This document shows positions 48,001-56,241 of a DNA stretch of 64,000 nt, piece after piece; positions within the stretch are counted from its first letter, which is position 1; each line of letters opens with the position of its first letter. The stretch lies in contig DDIR01000069.1 in assembly GCA_002338715.1 (NCBI GenBank), positions 46,993 to 110,992 on the forward strand, read 5' to 3'. Under the pieces are notes generated by a model, which had not been told where the DNA came from, did not search any database, and saw only the letters and a program-made list of their open reading frames with translations. The stretch comes from Phycisphaerales bacterium UBA1845 (GTDB taxonomy: Bacteria > Planctomycetota > Phycisphaerae > UBA1845). Made by a program: the position numbers and the translations under genes.

Positions 48001-48066
48001 GGCGACCACACCATTGACACCGAAGACCATGCCGCATTCGTCAGCCTGTTAACAGGCCCGCTTTAA
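45004..48066 (+). CDS. Large secreted M6-family metalloprotease with Cys-rich repeats and dockerin-like end
   Basis: A 1020-residue exported protease. I use ATG 45004 (GGGA at -7), which fits a signal peptide ending VSAMPASP; ATG 44992 and GTG 44971 are alternatives. The catalytic domain holds HETGHFFGLPDYYD at about residues 344-357, the M6 (immune-inhibitor A-like) zinc motif, and WGMMANAWG downstream. Then come a Cys motif (CGDGLYCNGVESCIDG), a beta-sandwich domain with FEDDFEDGNTNGWDLRG, four 25-residue Cys repeats with CSNGVC, and a dockerin-like ending (DFDADGDVDMSDYAMFQLC, TIDTEDHAAFVSLL). Probably degrades extracellular protein. Confidence 0.93.
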   Translation: MSSRVIPEHSGGVCALLLSAFLLALCSNAASVSAMPASPAPIQLTQPDGTTITLRIFGYPEYHWFEDMQGFTVLLKNKEYVYAKRNARGELTATDLLVGKSDPAAAGLAPKLQPDHRVIEATRERLLGDPPPSVLSKSRAKSNAGATGTVKNLVVLCKFADHDFGVHTRSREDFDVLWNAAGGDPTLAPTGSVRDCFLENSYGQLTINSTVAAWVTLPHEEAYYAAGSNGLTLNYPNNAQGMVKDALDAVDPFIDFADFDLDLDGRIDAISIIHSGYGAETGGGGGNWIWSHRWALFQIPGTVWWVSNDLNSNGVAVDVFDYHTEPALWGSSGNAISRIGVAAHETGHFFGLPDYYDIDGGGQGAGSWGMMANAWGFDQSQLHPPHFSAYSKMQLGWLDPIVIDEPNRYTAPNVEFNPVVYRINAGYAQSSEEFLLIENRQPIGIETAMPQGGLAIWHIDEGKAQNTDEGYPGQLGWPQNNRHYRMAILQADGNYDLERGLNRGDGGDVYHGDGVNRIDESTVPNTDSYQFGQIIPTGNVIANISTSGLTMTFTYGDLTTCGTSSECGDGLYCNGVESCIDGLCLPPGSPCAANEFCAEDLDTCMTTKFEDDFEDGNTNGWDLRGTGSTATQGDWTIGDPVGTQSSGELAQPEDAFEGDNCAFTAQNSSLGNQDVDNGIVYMVTPPIDMAGQLTAKLAFTRWFYNRDIGEDAGDFFAAEVSDDGVNWLTVDFVPFDEPGTNQWTDVSVNIHEFIDLTNSVQIRFSASDGVATGQGSVIEAAVDNVFVAASTNCFANADCDDGDGCNGEEVCSNGACHAGIPLVCDDEDACNGVEFCSNGVCFEGTPVECDDGDDCNGIEFCSNGVCFEGVPVECDDGDDCNGVEVCSNGFCVDGTPMNCDDGLFCTGVESCFDSACESSGDPCTNPLLPVCDEDNDTCVECLIDDDCPVETFCASDNTCIAYGDGDFDADGDVDMSDYAMFQLCFGQSATPDCVSANLTGDHTIDTEDHAAFVSLLTGPL
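47398..47697 (+). repeat. Four tandem 75-bp coding repeats (25-residue Cys units)
   Basis: Four units of exactly 75 bp encode CDD-x-D-x-CNG-x-E-x-CSNG-x-C with Gly-x-Pro endings. A degenerate fifth unit follows (CDDGLFCTGVESC) and a distant relative lies near 46691. They lie inside the M6 protease gene. The regular length suggests unit duplication. Confidence 0.85.
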
Positions 48067-48181
48067 GCCGGCGGCTCAATCCCTTTTTTCACTGTGCGCC
48101 GAAGGTCGATCTGGTCGATTCCCAGATATGCAGGGGTCTGCCCTGGGTTGCGGACTTCGACGTGGATCGGGAGTTTGAAGC

Positions 48182-48937
48182 ATGCTATACGCAGCGGCAG
48201 TTTTCTGGATGTTTGTCGTCGTGCTCAGTGCTTCGGGCGTCTATTTCCTGTGGGCTGGCATGGTCAAGACCCGCATCGTCAACATCGTCCTCCTGCCCGG
48301 GACGCTGGCCGCTCAGCTGGGCCACGTACTCGGCATGCTCGTCACCGGCGGGACGGTTGAAGGCACATCGTTGATATCCGACGACGACTCCGCCAGCCCC
48401 AAACAAGGCGGCACCACCAAATCGCGCATCCCGGTGGTCGGCCCGCTGATTGTTGGCGTGCTGCCATTGCTGACGTGCGCCGGAGGAATCGCCCTGTCCA
48501 CGATGGTGTTGGGCGGACCATCAGTGAATGACCTGGTAGCCGGCGAAGTCATCCGAAGCATCCCTGCCGGCGTACCGGCGTTCTGGGATTTGCTGCGCAA
48601 CCTGATCGACCTGATGGAAAAAACGCTCAACGTCGCGATCTACGCCGGAGGTTCCAACTGGCGGGCGTGGCTCTTTATGTATCTGCTCATCTGCCTGACG
48701 GTGAGGATGGCCCCGCTGCCCGGAAACCTTCGCGGGGCGCTCGGCGCGATCGTCACGTTTGGCATCATCGGATTTGTCGTCGGATTGGTTTTCACGCCAG
48801 CCCAGGGCTACGTCGAACGCGGATGGAGCATGCTGAGCCTGACCGTCAGCACGCTGTTGCTGCTGCTCGTGATCAGCGCGGTGATTCGCGGCGCAGTGGA
48901 TCTGGGTCGGGTGATTCTAAAACGCCCCGCCGCATAA
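48182..48937 (+). CDS. Integral membrane protein with degenerate M50-like motif
   Basis: A 251-residue polytopic membrane protein with about six hydrophobic segments. The segment VNIVLLPGTLAAQLGHVLGMLVTGG resembles the site-2 protease-type pattern PGT-x-HELGH, but His and Glu of HELGH are Ala and Gln here (AQLGH), so it cannot bind zinc as in the active family. The rest (LIVGVLPLLTCAGGIALSTMVLGG and later helices) fits no named domain. It may be a pseudoprotease or structural membrane protein. It stands alone, ten bases from the convergent radical SAM gene. Confidence 0.65.
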   Translation: MLYAAAVFWMFVVVLSASGVYFLWAGMVKTRIVNIVLLPGTLAAQLGHVLGMLVTGGTVEGTSLISDDDSASPKQGGTTKSRIPVVGPLIVGVLPLLTCAGGIALSTMVLGGPSVNDLVAGEVIRSIPAGVPAFWDLLRNLIDLMEKTLNVAIYAGGSNWRAWLFMYLLICLTVRMAPLPGNLRGALGAIVTFGIIGFVVGLVFTPAQGYVERGWSMLSLTVSTLLLLLVISAVIRGAVDLGRVILKRPAA

Positions 48938-48946
48938 GAGGGTTGC

Positions 48947-49657
48947 CTACAGAATCGGCAGCGACATCTCACCCACGCCAAAGTCGGTGTTTTCGCGCAG
49001 CACCTCGATGTTCGGATAGTCGTCCAACTCGGTGAACTCTTCGCAGAACCACGCCTTGATATCCGGGTCCAGAAGTGTCGCGCTTTTCGTGTTGGGCGTA
49101 AAGACGTTCACGCATCCGTAGGCAAACTGCTCGATGAGAATGTCGATGTCGCGGCGAACCATGTCCCGCGTCTGACCACGCACCCCCACCATCAAACAAA
49201 TCGTATCGGTCAGTTTCGCGACGTCGGCTGGCTCGTCGAAGTACATCGCCTTGTTGAGCACGACGTTGCGCACGTGGTCGTCAAACGTCTCGACGCCCAG
49301 CTTGATGCGCGTCGGCACGCCAAAATACGCCCGCGTTTCGTCCCAGCGCTTTCGATACGACCAATACGACTCGCAGATGAATTCAGAAATCTCCAACCGA
49401 TGCAGCAGTTCGCGCACCTGCTCCAAGACCGGTGGGGTCAACTCCTGAATGCTGCCGGAATTGATGATCTCCAAGCGTCCGAATTCGCCGGTGACTTTGG
49501 CCAACTCTTCATCGGCCACGCGCTGGATGTGCGCTTCGTCGGAGGTGTTGTCGTCGATGTAATCGCAAAACGTGCACTTACTCCACACGCAGGGCAAGCC
49601 CTTGAGCAGAACGATTTCGCGCGGAAGCTTATGGGTGATGACCGAATAACGCTGCAT
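48947..49657 (-). CDS. Radical SAM protein with CX4CX2C cluster motif
   Basis: A compact 236-residue radical SAM enzyme. The iron-sulfur motif is GLPCVWSKCTFCDY, with four residues between the first two cysteines rather than the standard three. The rest of the fold shows LEIINSGSIQELTPPVLEQVRELL, FICESYWSYRKRW, IKLGVETFDDHVRNVVLNKAM and MVGVRGQTRDM, followed by VNVFTPNTKSATLLDPDIKAWF. I recall a widespread family with this layout that may include the queuine lyase QueL of queuosine salvage, but I cannot confirm it. It lies next to dsbD on the same strand (12-base gap). Confidence 0.8.
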   Translation of the reverse strand: MQRYSVITHKLPREIVLLKGLPCVWSKCTFCDYIDDNTSDEAHIQRVADEELAKVTGEFGRLEIINSGSIQELTPPVLEQVRELLHRLEISEFICESYWSYRKRWDETRAYFGVPTRIKLGVETFDDHVRNVVLNKAMYFDEPADVAKLTDTICLMVGVRGQTRDMVRRDIDILIEQFAYGCVNVFTPNTKSATLLDPDIKAWFCEEFTELDDYPNIEVLRENTDFGVGEMSLPIL

Positions 49658-49669
49658 GCGTTTATTCTA

Positions 49670-52081
49670 TCAATTCACCGCCGCGACGACAGCATCCGGA
49701 ACGGGCTCATCGGTCAACGTCGGACCGGCTTTCTGCAACGCTTCGATGACGATCGACTGCGTTAGAATCGTGGGCAGCACGATCGGTTCGTCGGGCTTGC
49801 CGGCTGGGTAGACGATATTGAGGGGCACGCCGTCGCGTCCGAATCGCAGCAGATCTTCCGCAATGTCCGGGTTTGGATTGGTGTAATCCGCCCGCAGTGC
49901 GACGGTTTTTGAACTGTGGAATTGGCGGCGAACCGCATCGCTGTGGAGGACGACTTTCTTATTCGTCTGACACGTCGCGCACCATCGGGCTGTGTAATCG
50001 ACATACACGGTGTACCCATCTTCGGCCAACTGTTCCGCACGCCCTTTTGCGTAGGGCTTCCAATCCAGTTGCGGCGGTTCGTAGAAAAATGCGAACACGG
50101 TTCCCGTACCAGCCACCGCAAACGCCAAAACGACCGTGCTGAACTTCCTAGCCGTTCCCCACATCGGATTGACGCGGCCATAAATCCAACAAGCCGCAGC
50201 CAACACACACAAAAACAGCAGCAGGAACACAACGTCATCCGCGCCGGTAAGTCCCGCATAAATCCAGATGAGCCAAACGACCGTGCCCATCAACAAGAAA
50301 CCCATCAACTGCTTGAAGGTGTTCATCCAGGCGCCGGGACGCGGCAGATACTTGAGCCAACCCGGGTTGGCCGTCAGCAGCAGGTACGGCAGCGCCATGC
50401 CAAAACCGACAGCCGTAAACACAACCGCGACGACGAATACGGAATTCGTCAAAGCAAATGCAATCGCTGGACCAAGGAAGGGAGCCGTACACGGCGTCGC
50501 CAGCAACGTCGCCAACACGCCCTTCATAAACGCACCGCTAAGACCTTCGCGTTCCGTCGCGCCGGCCAGTTTTGTCGTCGCTGATCCGGGCAAGGAGATT
50601 TCAAAAACGCCGAAGAGGCTCAGCGCGAACGCAAACATGAGGGTGCTCATGCCGATGATGAACTTGGGCTGTTGAAAGAACGCACCCCAGCCGGCTTGTT
50701 CACCATAAAACTCGCGCAGACCAAGAATTCCACCAGCCAGCGCCCAAAACGAAATGATAATGCCGGCACAAAACATCAACCCCAGGTGAAACACACGCTT
50801 GGGATCTTCGTCGGCTTGCTGAACGAAACTGAGAATCTTGATGGAGATCACCGGCAGCACGCAGGGCATCACGTTGAGAATCAACCCACCCAACATCCCG
50901 CCTAGAATCGCCCCCCAGATGCCCCACCGCGACATCCAACCGTTGTCGACCGAACTCACGGTCTTGGATGTGGCTGCGACAACTTTGGGCTTTTCTTCGA
51001 CAGGTGCAACGCTTTCCGCAGCATCATCCGCACGGGCTTCTTCCGGTTCGACGGTGTCGGACTTCGCTGCAACCGCATTGCCCGCGTTGCCGACAACCGG
51101 AGCGTTGGCTGCACCGGCTAACACCGAACCGGACTTCACACTGACCGACCATTCCACGGCTTGTGGGGGATGGCAGCGGCCTGATTCATCGCATGCCTGA
51201 TAGTTGAGGAGCCCAGTGATCTGAACGTCTTCGCTGGAAGTCGGCGACTCAACTTTCACCGGCACGCTGACTTTGAATGCATCAACAAATTCGCTGATCT
51301 TTCCGAATACTTTGTCGGTGCGGACATGGGGCTCGGGCCAAACCGGCTCGCCGAAGGTCAATCCCTCGACCGTGCGAGGGAAGACAGCCGTCGCGACGAA
51401 AAATTCGCCAAGCGGCGCGTTCGATTGGGTGTGGTATCCGTCTTTGATATCAACGTCGAGGACGATTTCAAATTCATCCCCCTTGGCCACCGTTGATTTC
51501 GTTGCGGACGGTTTGATCGTGATCAGCTTGGCTTGGCCGGCGGACACCGGTAAAGACCGATGGGCCAACTTGAAGGTGATGTCGTCTTCAACGGGACGCG
51601 ATGCCGCGGCAACGGGAATTGAAACGCTCACCGACTTGCTGCCACGAAAGCACGATTCCTTGCAGACCAGCCAACTGACGTCGGCGCCGATCTCCACCGT
51701 GCTGCCAACCTTGGCATCTTCACCCGGCGTCACCGTCGTCAGCAGAATCGGCGAACCTTCCAACACGTAAGTCACCAACCCGCTGGCTTCATGGCGCGTC
51801 GGCGCAGGAAACTGAAGCGGCCCGGCTTTGAAACCTTCCGGCAGTTTCCAATTGACCTGAGGAGCCAACCCGCTGTCACCGGGATTCTCCCAATAGATAT
51901 GAAAGCCGGACGGGAATTCAAACTTCAGCGCCAACTCGAAAGGTTCACCCGGCGCGGCTTCTGCAACGCTCGACGCCAGCGTCAACTTCACGTCCGGCGC
52001 TTTCGATTGCGCCCACGCAACCGGTGCGGTCAACATCATTGCGACGGCGACGGCGGTTTGAATTGCCCGACTCTTACGCAT
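49670..52081 (-). CDS. dsbD: Thiol:disulfide interchange protein DsbD
   Basis: Carries electrons from the cytoplasm to the periplasm. I place the start at ATG 52081 (GGGAG six bases upstream), giving 803 residues with a signal peptide MRKSRAIQTAVAVAMMLTAPVAWAQS; the longer frame from 52312 has no ribosome site. The N-terminal part holds two beta domains with Cys pairs (WLVCKESCFRG, NYQACDESGRCHPP). The central eight-helix CcdA-like membrane domain has LNVMPCVLPVISIKIL and TPCTAPFLGPA. The C-terminal thioredoxin domain has YVDYTARWCATCQTNKKVV with active site CATC. It likely reduces exported proteins and cytochrome assembly partners. Confidence 0.95.
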   Translation of the reverse strand: MRKSRAIQTAVAVAMMLTAPVAWAQSKAPDVKLTLASSVAEAAPGEPFELALKFEFPSGFHIYWENPGDSGLAPQVNWKLPEGFKAGPLQFPAPTRHEASGLVTYVLEGSPILLTTVTPGEDAKVGSTVEIGADVSWLVCKESCFRGSKSVSVSIPVAAASRPVEDDITFKLAHRSLPVSAGQAKLITIKPSATKSTVAKGDEFEIVLDVDIKDGYHTQSNAPLGEFFVATAVFPRTVEGLTFGEPVWPEPHVRTDKVFGKISEFVDAFKVSVPVKVESPTSSEDVQITGLLNYQACDESGRCHPPQAVEWSVSVKSGSVLAGAANAPVVGNAGNAVAAKSDTVEPEEARADDAAESVAPVEEKPKVVAATSKTVSSVDNGWMSRWGIWGAILGGMLGGLILNVMPCVLPVISIKILSFVQQADEDPKRVFHLGLMFCAGIIISFWALAGGILGLREFYGEQAGWGAFFQQPKFIIGMSTLMFAFALSLFGVFEISLPGSATTKLAGATEREGLSGAFMKGVLATLLATPCTAPFLGPAIAFALTNSVFVVAVVFTAVGFGMALPYLLLTANPGWLKYLPRPGAWMNTFKQLMGFLLMGTVVWLIWIYAGLTGADDVVFLLLFLCVLAAACWIYGRVNPMWGTARKFSTVVLAFAVAGTGTVFAFFYEPPQLDWKPYAKGRAEQLAEDGYTVYVDYTARWCATCQTNKKVVLHSDAVRRQFHSSKTVALRADYTNPNPDIAEDLLRFGRDGVPLNIVYPAGKPDEPIVLPTILTQSIVIEALQKAGPTLTDEPVPDAVVAAVN

Positions 52082-52394
52082 TGCAAACTCCCACGAGACA
52101 TCGAATACATCCACCCGGAGTCTATTCATCCTGACGCCCGAATCTTGCATTCTTCGCTGTCGGAAATTGTATCGGTACGCCCCCAGACGATCCGACAACG
52201 GAGTGTAACAGCCCAGTAAATGATCGAAAAGGATTGATCCGGACTGCCCCATCGCACGCAACTGGACCAAATCAGTGACAGAAACGGGCACAATCCATAC
52301 AATCACGGCCAATCGAATCTGGGCTGGACGCTGTATTCAATAACCCATAGGACGTCCACCCCCCAAGACTAACACCGATTGGATTTCTTCGAGC
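52082..52394. other. Divergent gap of about 310 bp
   Basis: Between dsbD (minus) and a glycosyltransferase (plus). No gene or structured RNA seen; the dsbD reading frame runs into this region without a ribosome site. It should contain both promoters. Confidence 0.4.
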
Positions 52395-53513
52395 ATGCGT
52401 ATTCTTCACGTCGTCGAGAGTATGGACCTTCATCCCGGCTTGTTTTCCACCACGCTGCCGGGGTTCATCGCCGCACTGGGTCGCCACGATATTGTTTGCG
52501 ATGTCCTTTCGGGCGCATCCCACGACACCCACGAACCCGAGCGATTCTCGGCGGAGCAGGTTGTCTCCGTCGACGAGGACCAGCCCATCGAAGCATTAAG
52601 GGCAGCCGCTCCATTGGTCCAAACGGCTGACGTCATTCACGTGCATTGCCCCAAAGCCGGCGTCGCCACGATTGTGTCAGCCGCTGCAAAGAGCGAGGGC
52701 AAACCGGTGGTGATTTCAACGCATGGCTCACTCACCACGCACTTGCGCGGTCGCGGAAAACTCTCGCTTTGGTTCGAGAATCGGCGCCTGCACAAGAAAT
52801 GCCGCTGGGCGAAACGGGTCACGTGCTTGAATCAGCAGGAGGCGGATTTGCTCCAGCAACGCGGCCTGCGTCTTGACGCGACACCCATGCCTGTCGGTTG
52901 CGACTACTCCAATGAAAATGGTTTGAACGCTGACGGTTCGCATGCGGACAAACTACCGCTTGGTGATGGCAAGCGCATCCTCGCCTACTTCGGCGACATC
53001 GACGGTCAACTTGGCCTCGTGCCATTCTTCAAAGCGTGCGACGAACTCGAAGACGAGCTCGAAGCGTGGCGGATCATCATCGCCGGCAGGCCCATCGACA
53101 ACTGGCTCGAATTATTCCAAGCCGGCGCGCGACGCCACGGCAAAGAACACCTCGGCGAGTTCGTGGTGTTCCCAAACTACGACCAACAGCGATCCATCCT
53201 CGATGCCGCAGAGATCGTCGCGCTTCCTTCGATCGGTCCAGTGCTGCCCAACGCAATCCTGTGGGCGATGTGGCACGGTAAAGCCACGCTCGCATCGGAA
53301 AGCCTGGGACTCCTTGGAATTGAAGATGCCGGCGCAGGTGCGGTCGTGGAGCCATCGCGCAAGGGAATTCTGCCATCACTGCGCAAGTTGGTTACTGCCA
53401 GCCCCGATGAACTGAATTCCATGGGGCAAAAGGGCGCGGCATATGTACGCGACGTGTATTCGTGGGATTCGATCGTGCCGGAGTACATCGAGTTGTATCG
53501 CGCCGTCGTTTGA
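52395..53513 (+). CDS. GT4-family glycosyltransferase
   Basis: A 372-residue GT-B enzyme. The N-terminal Rossmann half begins MRILHVVESMDLHPGLFSTTLPGFIAALGRHD and includes DVIHVHCPKAGVATIVSAAA and VVISTHGSLTTHLRGRGK. The C-terminal half has LAYFGDIDGQLGLVPFFKACDEL, IIIAGRPIDNWLELF and VALPSIGPVLPNAILWAMWHGKATLASESLGLLGIEDAGAG, the nucleotide-binding Glu/Gly region of GT4. It adds a sugar to a surface polysaccharide or lipid; donor and acceptor are unknown. Divergent from dsbD and convergent with a lipoprotein gene. Cytoplasmic. Confidence 0.85.
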   Translation: MRILHVVESMDLHPGLFSTTLPGFIAALGRHDIVCDVLSGASHDTHEPERFSAEQVVSVDEDQPIEALRAAAPLVQTADVIHVHCPKAGVATIVSAAAKSEGKPVVISTHGSLTTHLRGRGKLSLWFENRRLHKKCRWAKRVTCLNQQEADLLQQRGLRLDATPMPVGCDYSNENGLNADGSHADKLPLGDGKRILAYFGDIDGQLGLVPFFKACDELEDELEAWRIIIAGRPIDNWLELFQAGARRHGKEHLGEFVVFPNYDQQRSILDAAEIVALPSIGPVLPNAILWAMWHGKATLASESLGLLGIEDAGAGAVVEPSRKGILPSLRKLVTASPDELNSMGQKGAAYVRDVYSWDSIVPEYIELYRAVV

Positions 53514-53550
53514 ACCAACCATGGCGGCCATGTGACCATCGTATCGAATA

Positions 53551-54534
53551 TCAAAGCGTCGCAGGCAAGCGCAGGCACGCGTTCAAATCCCTCGACAAAA
53601 ATGCCTCAAGCCGCTCATCGAGCGTGATGCCGTTCGTTTCAAAAAAGTTCTGCACCTGCTCTGAAAGCGAACCGGTCTGAGCAACGTTAGTTTCCAGTTG
53701 AATCAAACGATAAAACCGGGCATCGAGTATCTCATCGACCTGCGAATTCATGCAGCGACACGCAAGCGTGGCAACGTGACGCGGCTCGGCTGCGACGTAG
53801 ACCATCGGCCCCATCGGTTCCGGACCGTCCTCAATAATTCGCACCACGTCCACCGATGACGATGGGTCTGACGTTTCAACGGCAAATCGCCGCCCGGCGA
53901 GCGGTGGGCCATGTTCGAGTTTGGCATTGTGTTCGACAGAATGTGCAATGTAGATTTGATCTTTGCCGGCGCGGGCGGTGTCGAAGACATGCCACAGAAT
54001 CGGCTCGTTGTCTTCGTTCGAGACGACCGCAACACCGCTGACTGAAAGCGCCTTGGACGGCGCGATGGGATAGAACCAAACGTAAGTCGCGCGCCTGTAA
54101 CGCACGCCGTTCAATTCGACCGTGTCGTGAAATGAGTAGACGGCAGGCTTGGTGCAATCGACGCCCGGCAGTTTGGAGGCGTTGGACGTCAAGGAACCGA
54201 ATGGCGCTTCGGTCGATGCGTCGGAGGCTTTGTGAACTTCCGCAACGATCAACGGCGCCATCCACATGTCGTCGGCTGGTGCGTCCACGTCTGGTTTGAA
54301 GAAGACACCCTTCGCAAACCGTACGGATTCGGGCAAGACATCCGCATTGGGCGGGTCAATTCCGTTCGTTTGCGAATCCGATGGTGATGCGGAGTTGACG
54401 ACAGCGGAATCGCTTGGCGGTTGAACCTTGGATTCCTCTTTGCAGCCAACCAAAGTCAATGCGAGACCGAATATTGCGACAAGCACACCGCTTCGCCGCG
54501 CAATCGAACCAACACCACCTCGGTTGTCACTCAT
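53551..54534 (-). CDS. Lipoprotein of unknown function, 327 aa
   Basis: The signal sequence RSGVLVAIFGLALTLVGC ends in lipobox LVGC, giving a lipid-anchored protein. About residues 35-65 are Ser/Asp/Pro-rich. The folded part has WMAPLIVAEVHKASD, GVDCTKPAVYSFHDTVELNGVRYRRATYVWFYP and IAHSVEHNAKLEHGPPLAGRRFAVE, with a His/Glu-rich patch but no known catalytic motif. The stop-start junction with the next gene overlaps by eight bases, so the two are probably translated together. I do not recognise the family. Confidence 0.7.
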   Translation of the reverse strand: MSDNRGGVGSIARRSGVLVAIFGLALTLVGCKEESKVQPPSDSAVVNSASPSDSQTNGIDPPNADVLPESVRFAKGVFFKPDVDAPADDMWMAPLIVAEVHKASDASTEAPFGSLTSNASKLPGVDCTKPAVYSFHDTVELNGVRYRRATYVWFYPIAPSKALSVSGVAVVSNEDNEPILWHVFDTARAGKDQIYIAHSVEHNAKLEHGPPLAGRRFAVETSDPSSSVDVVRIIEDGPEPMGPMVYVAAEPRHVATLACRCMNSQVDEILDARFYRLIQLETNVAQTGSLSEQVQNFFETNGITLDERLEAFLSRDLNACLRLPATL

Positions 54535-55183
54535 CGTTTTGCGAATCCGTAAACACCAGATGGCGTGCGTATGCCGGTGGGATATTGAGCATGACTGTCT
54601 GCCGTTTGATCTGGTGGGTTGCGATCATCTCATCGAGAAACTCTGAAACGGGGCCAACGCGTTGCCGGGTCGCCTTCGGGCTGAGGTTTCGCCCGAGCGC
54701 CCGCAGCGCGATGTATTCAAAGTAGCTGAACACACCGCCCGGTTTCATCGATCGACGGATCACGTCAACGATCTCGCGAACCAGTTCCAATCGAAACGCC
54801 GTAAACGGCAGGCCCGAGATCACGAAGTCGTACGTATTGGTCGCATCAACTTCCTGGATCGGTGCGCGTATCAACCGCACGCGTCCATCCTTGCGCGCCG
54901 TGGCCAGCGGTTCTTCACTCAACGGACCGCGTTCCAAAACGTCGGCCAACTCCGGCTGAATCTCGCAAACGTCGAGACGATCGTCGGGCCCCATGCATTC
55001 GCCGATAACCCGGGTCACCGGACCGGTCCCCGCGCCAACTTCCAGAATGCGGGCAGGTCCTTTGTGAGCTCGAAGCGGTGAGGTCAACGCCAGCGCAAGC
55101 CCGCGTGAACTTGGCGCGACAGCACCGGTCACATCGGGCGATGAAATGTACGTCTTGAGGAATGTCAGGGTGTTGCGACTCAT
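54527..55183 (-). CDS. Phospholipid N-methyltransferase-like (PmtA type)
   Basis: A 218-residue class I methyltransferase. The N-terminus FLKTYISSPDVTGAVAPSSRGLA is typical of PmtA-type and rRNA dimethylase-like families. SAM binding is by ILEVGAGTGPVTRVIGE, with VCEIQPELADVLERG, LIRAPIQEVDATNTYDFVISGLPFTAFRLELVREIV and SMKPGGVFSYFEY. PmtA converts phosphatidylethanolamine to phosphatidylcholine precursors at the membrane; a role in lipid methylation is likely but the acceptor is inferred. It precedes the lipoprotein gene with an eight-base overlap and starts 63 bases after the pseudopilin gene. Confidence 0.78.
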   Translation of the reverse strand: MSRNTLTFLKTYISSPDVTGAVAPSSRGLALALTSPLRAHKGPARILEVGAGTGPVTRVIGECMGPDDRLDVCEIQPELADVLERGPLSEEPLATARKDGRVRLIRAPIQEVDATNTYDFVISGLPFTAFRLELVREIVDVIRRSMKPGGVFSYFEYIALRALGRNLSPKATRQRVGPVSEFLDEMIATHQIKRQTVMLNIPPAYARHLVFTDSQNDE

Positions 55184-55246
55184 CTTGTTCCGTTGCGTGG
55201 TTGGCGTTCAGTGATTTGTGTTGATTAATGCGGAATCGACGAACCG

Positions 55247-56095
55247 TCAAGGAGCAACCGCTATATCGAGCACGCCGTTGAGATCAAAATCACGCGACAA
55301 TTTCTCGCGCAGTTTGGTATCCCACTCACCGTGCAGATCCGCAAAGAGATAGTTCGTCCCGCCATAGTGGCGATCTGAAAAGCGATTGCCCGTCCCCGGG
55401 ATGATGCCGCTGATGTCGGCTTCTCCCGCATCGATGTAGCTGCAATCGTCTTTCACGCCGTTGTTAAAATCGCCGTCGCCACGTTCCGATTTGTCGTTGG
55501 CGTCGCCAATCAGGACCGCTTTCGGGCTGACGGCTGACCTCGTTGCCGACATGCGTGGATCGGGCCCGCTCGTCTCGTCGAATGTGCCATCGGCATTGAG
55601 CGAATACGACCCGCCCGCCCAACCCGGCAGGTACACGCGATAGTGCCCGCTGTTGACGCCGCGCGTTGGGGCGGCTTTACAGACGAAGTACCCCGCAAAG
55701 CGCTCGGCTTCCAAGTTTCGTTGAACGGGAAAACTGATCGGCGTCAACACTTCCGGTCGAAACACCGGTTCTTTGTAGATGTACGCAAAGAGGATTTCCT
55801 GCCAGCCATAGATTACATCCGGATACTCTTCGATATTCGGATTCCATTCTGCCGGCGGATCAAAATCGCCGCTGATGTTTTCGTAGGCAGCCAACCCGGT
55901 GCCGATATCCTTAAGCCGCGCAAGACAATGCACACCCTTGGCCTGATCCCGCGCCCGACCGAGCGACGGCATCAGGATCGAAATCAGCAACCCGATGATC
56001 GCCACCACCGTCAAAAGTTCGATCAATGTAAATCCACCAGCTCTGGCCGCGGAGGTCGCGTTGGACTTTTTGAGTTGTGGTGCAGTCCGGATCAT
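55247..56095 (-). CDS. Planctomycete pseudopilin (type II secretion-like, N-methylation site)
   Basis: A 282-residue exported pilin-like protein. The prepilin motif ARAGGFTLIELLTVVAIIGLLISILMPSLGRARDQAK shows cleavage after Gly with Phe and Glu5 in place, followed by the hydrophobic N-helix. The C-terminal part has a beta globule with GGSYSLNADGTFDE and the ending FSDRHYGGTNYLFADLHGEWD, close to the His/Asp-Gly motif of the large pseudopilin families in Planctomycetota. It would be cleaved by a prepilin peptidase elsewhere. Its job, as a minor pseudopilin or surface protein, is unknown. No clear ribosome site. Confidence 0.88.
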   Translation of the reverse strand: MIRTAPQLKKSNATSAARAGGFTLIELLTVVAIIGLLISILMPSLGRARDQAKGVHCLARLKDIGTGLAAYENISGDFDPPAEWNPNIEEYPDVIYGWQEILFAYIYKEPVFRPEVLTPISFPVQRNLEAERFAGYFVCKAAPTRGVNSGHYRVYLPGWAGGSYSLNADGTFDETSGPDPRMSATRSAVSPKAVLIGDANDKSERGDGDFNNGVKDDCSYIDAGEADISGIIPGTGNRFSDRHYGGTNYLFADLHGEWDTKLREKLSRDFDLNGVLDIAVAP

Positions 56096-56241
56096 GGGCG
56101 AATGTCTTTGCGGGAGGTGTTTCCCTCAATACATCCTAGTTATGGACTCGGGCTCGATCAATTCGAATCGCAATATCCCGCAACTTCCGACCAGTTGTCA
56201 GTCACAAACTGGCACACTCACTTTAACCCGGTTGGCGAATG

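Noticed and set aside
52082..52312. N-terminal 77-residue extension of DsbD
   Set aside because: A signal peptide and ribosome site fit the internal ATG at 52081; the extension has neither.
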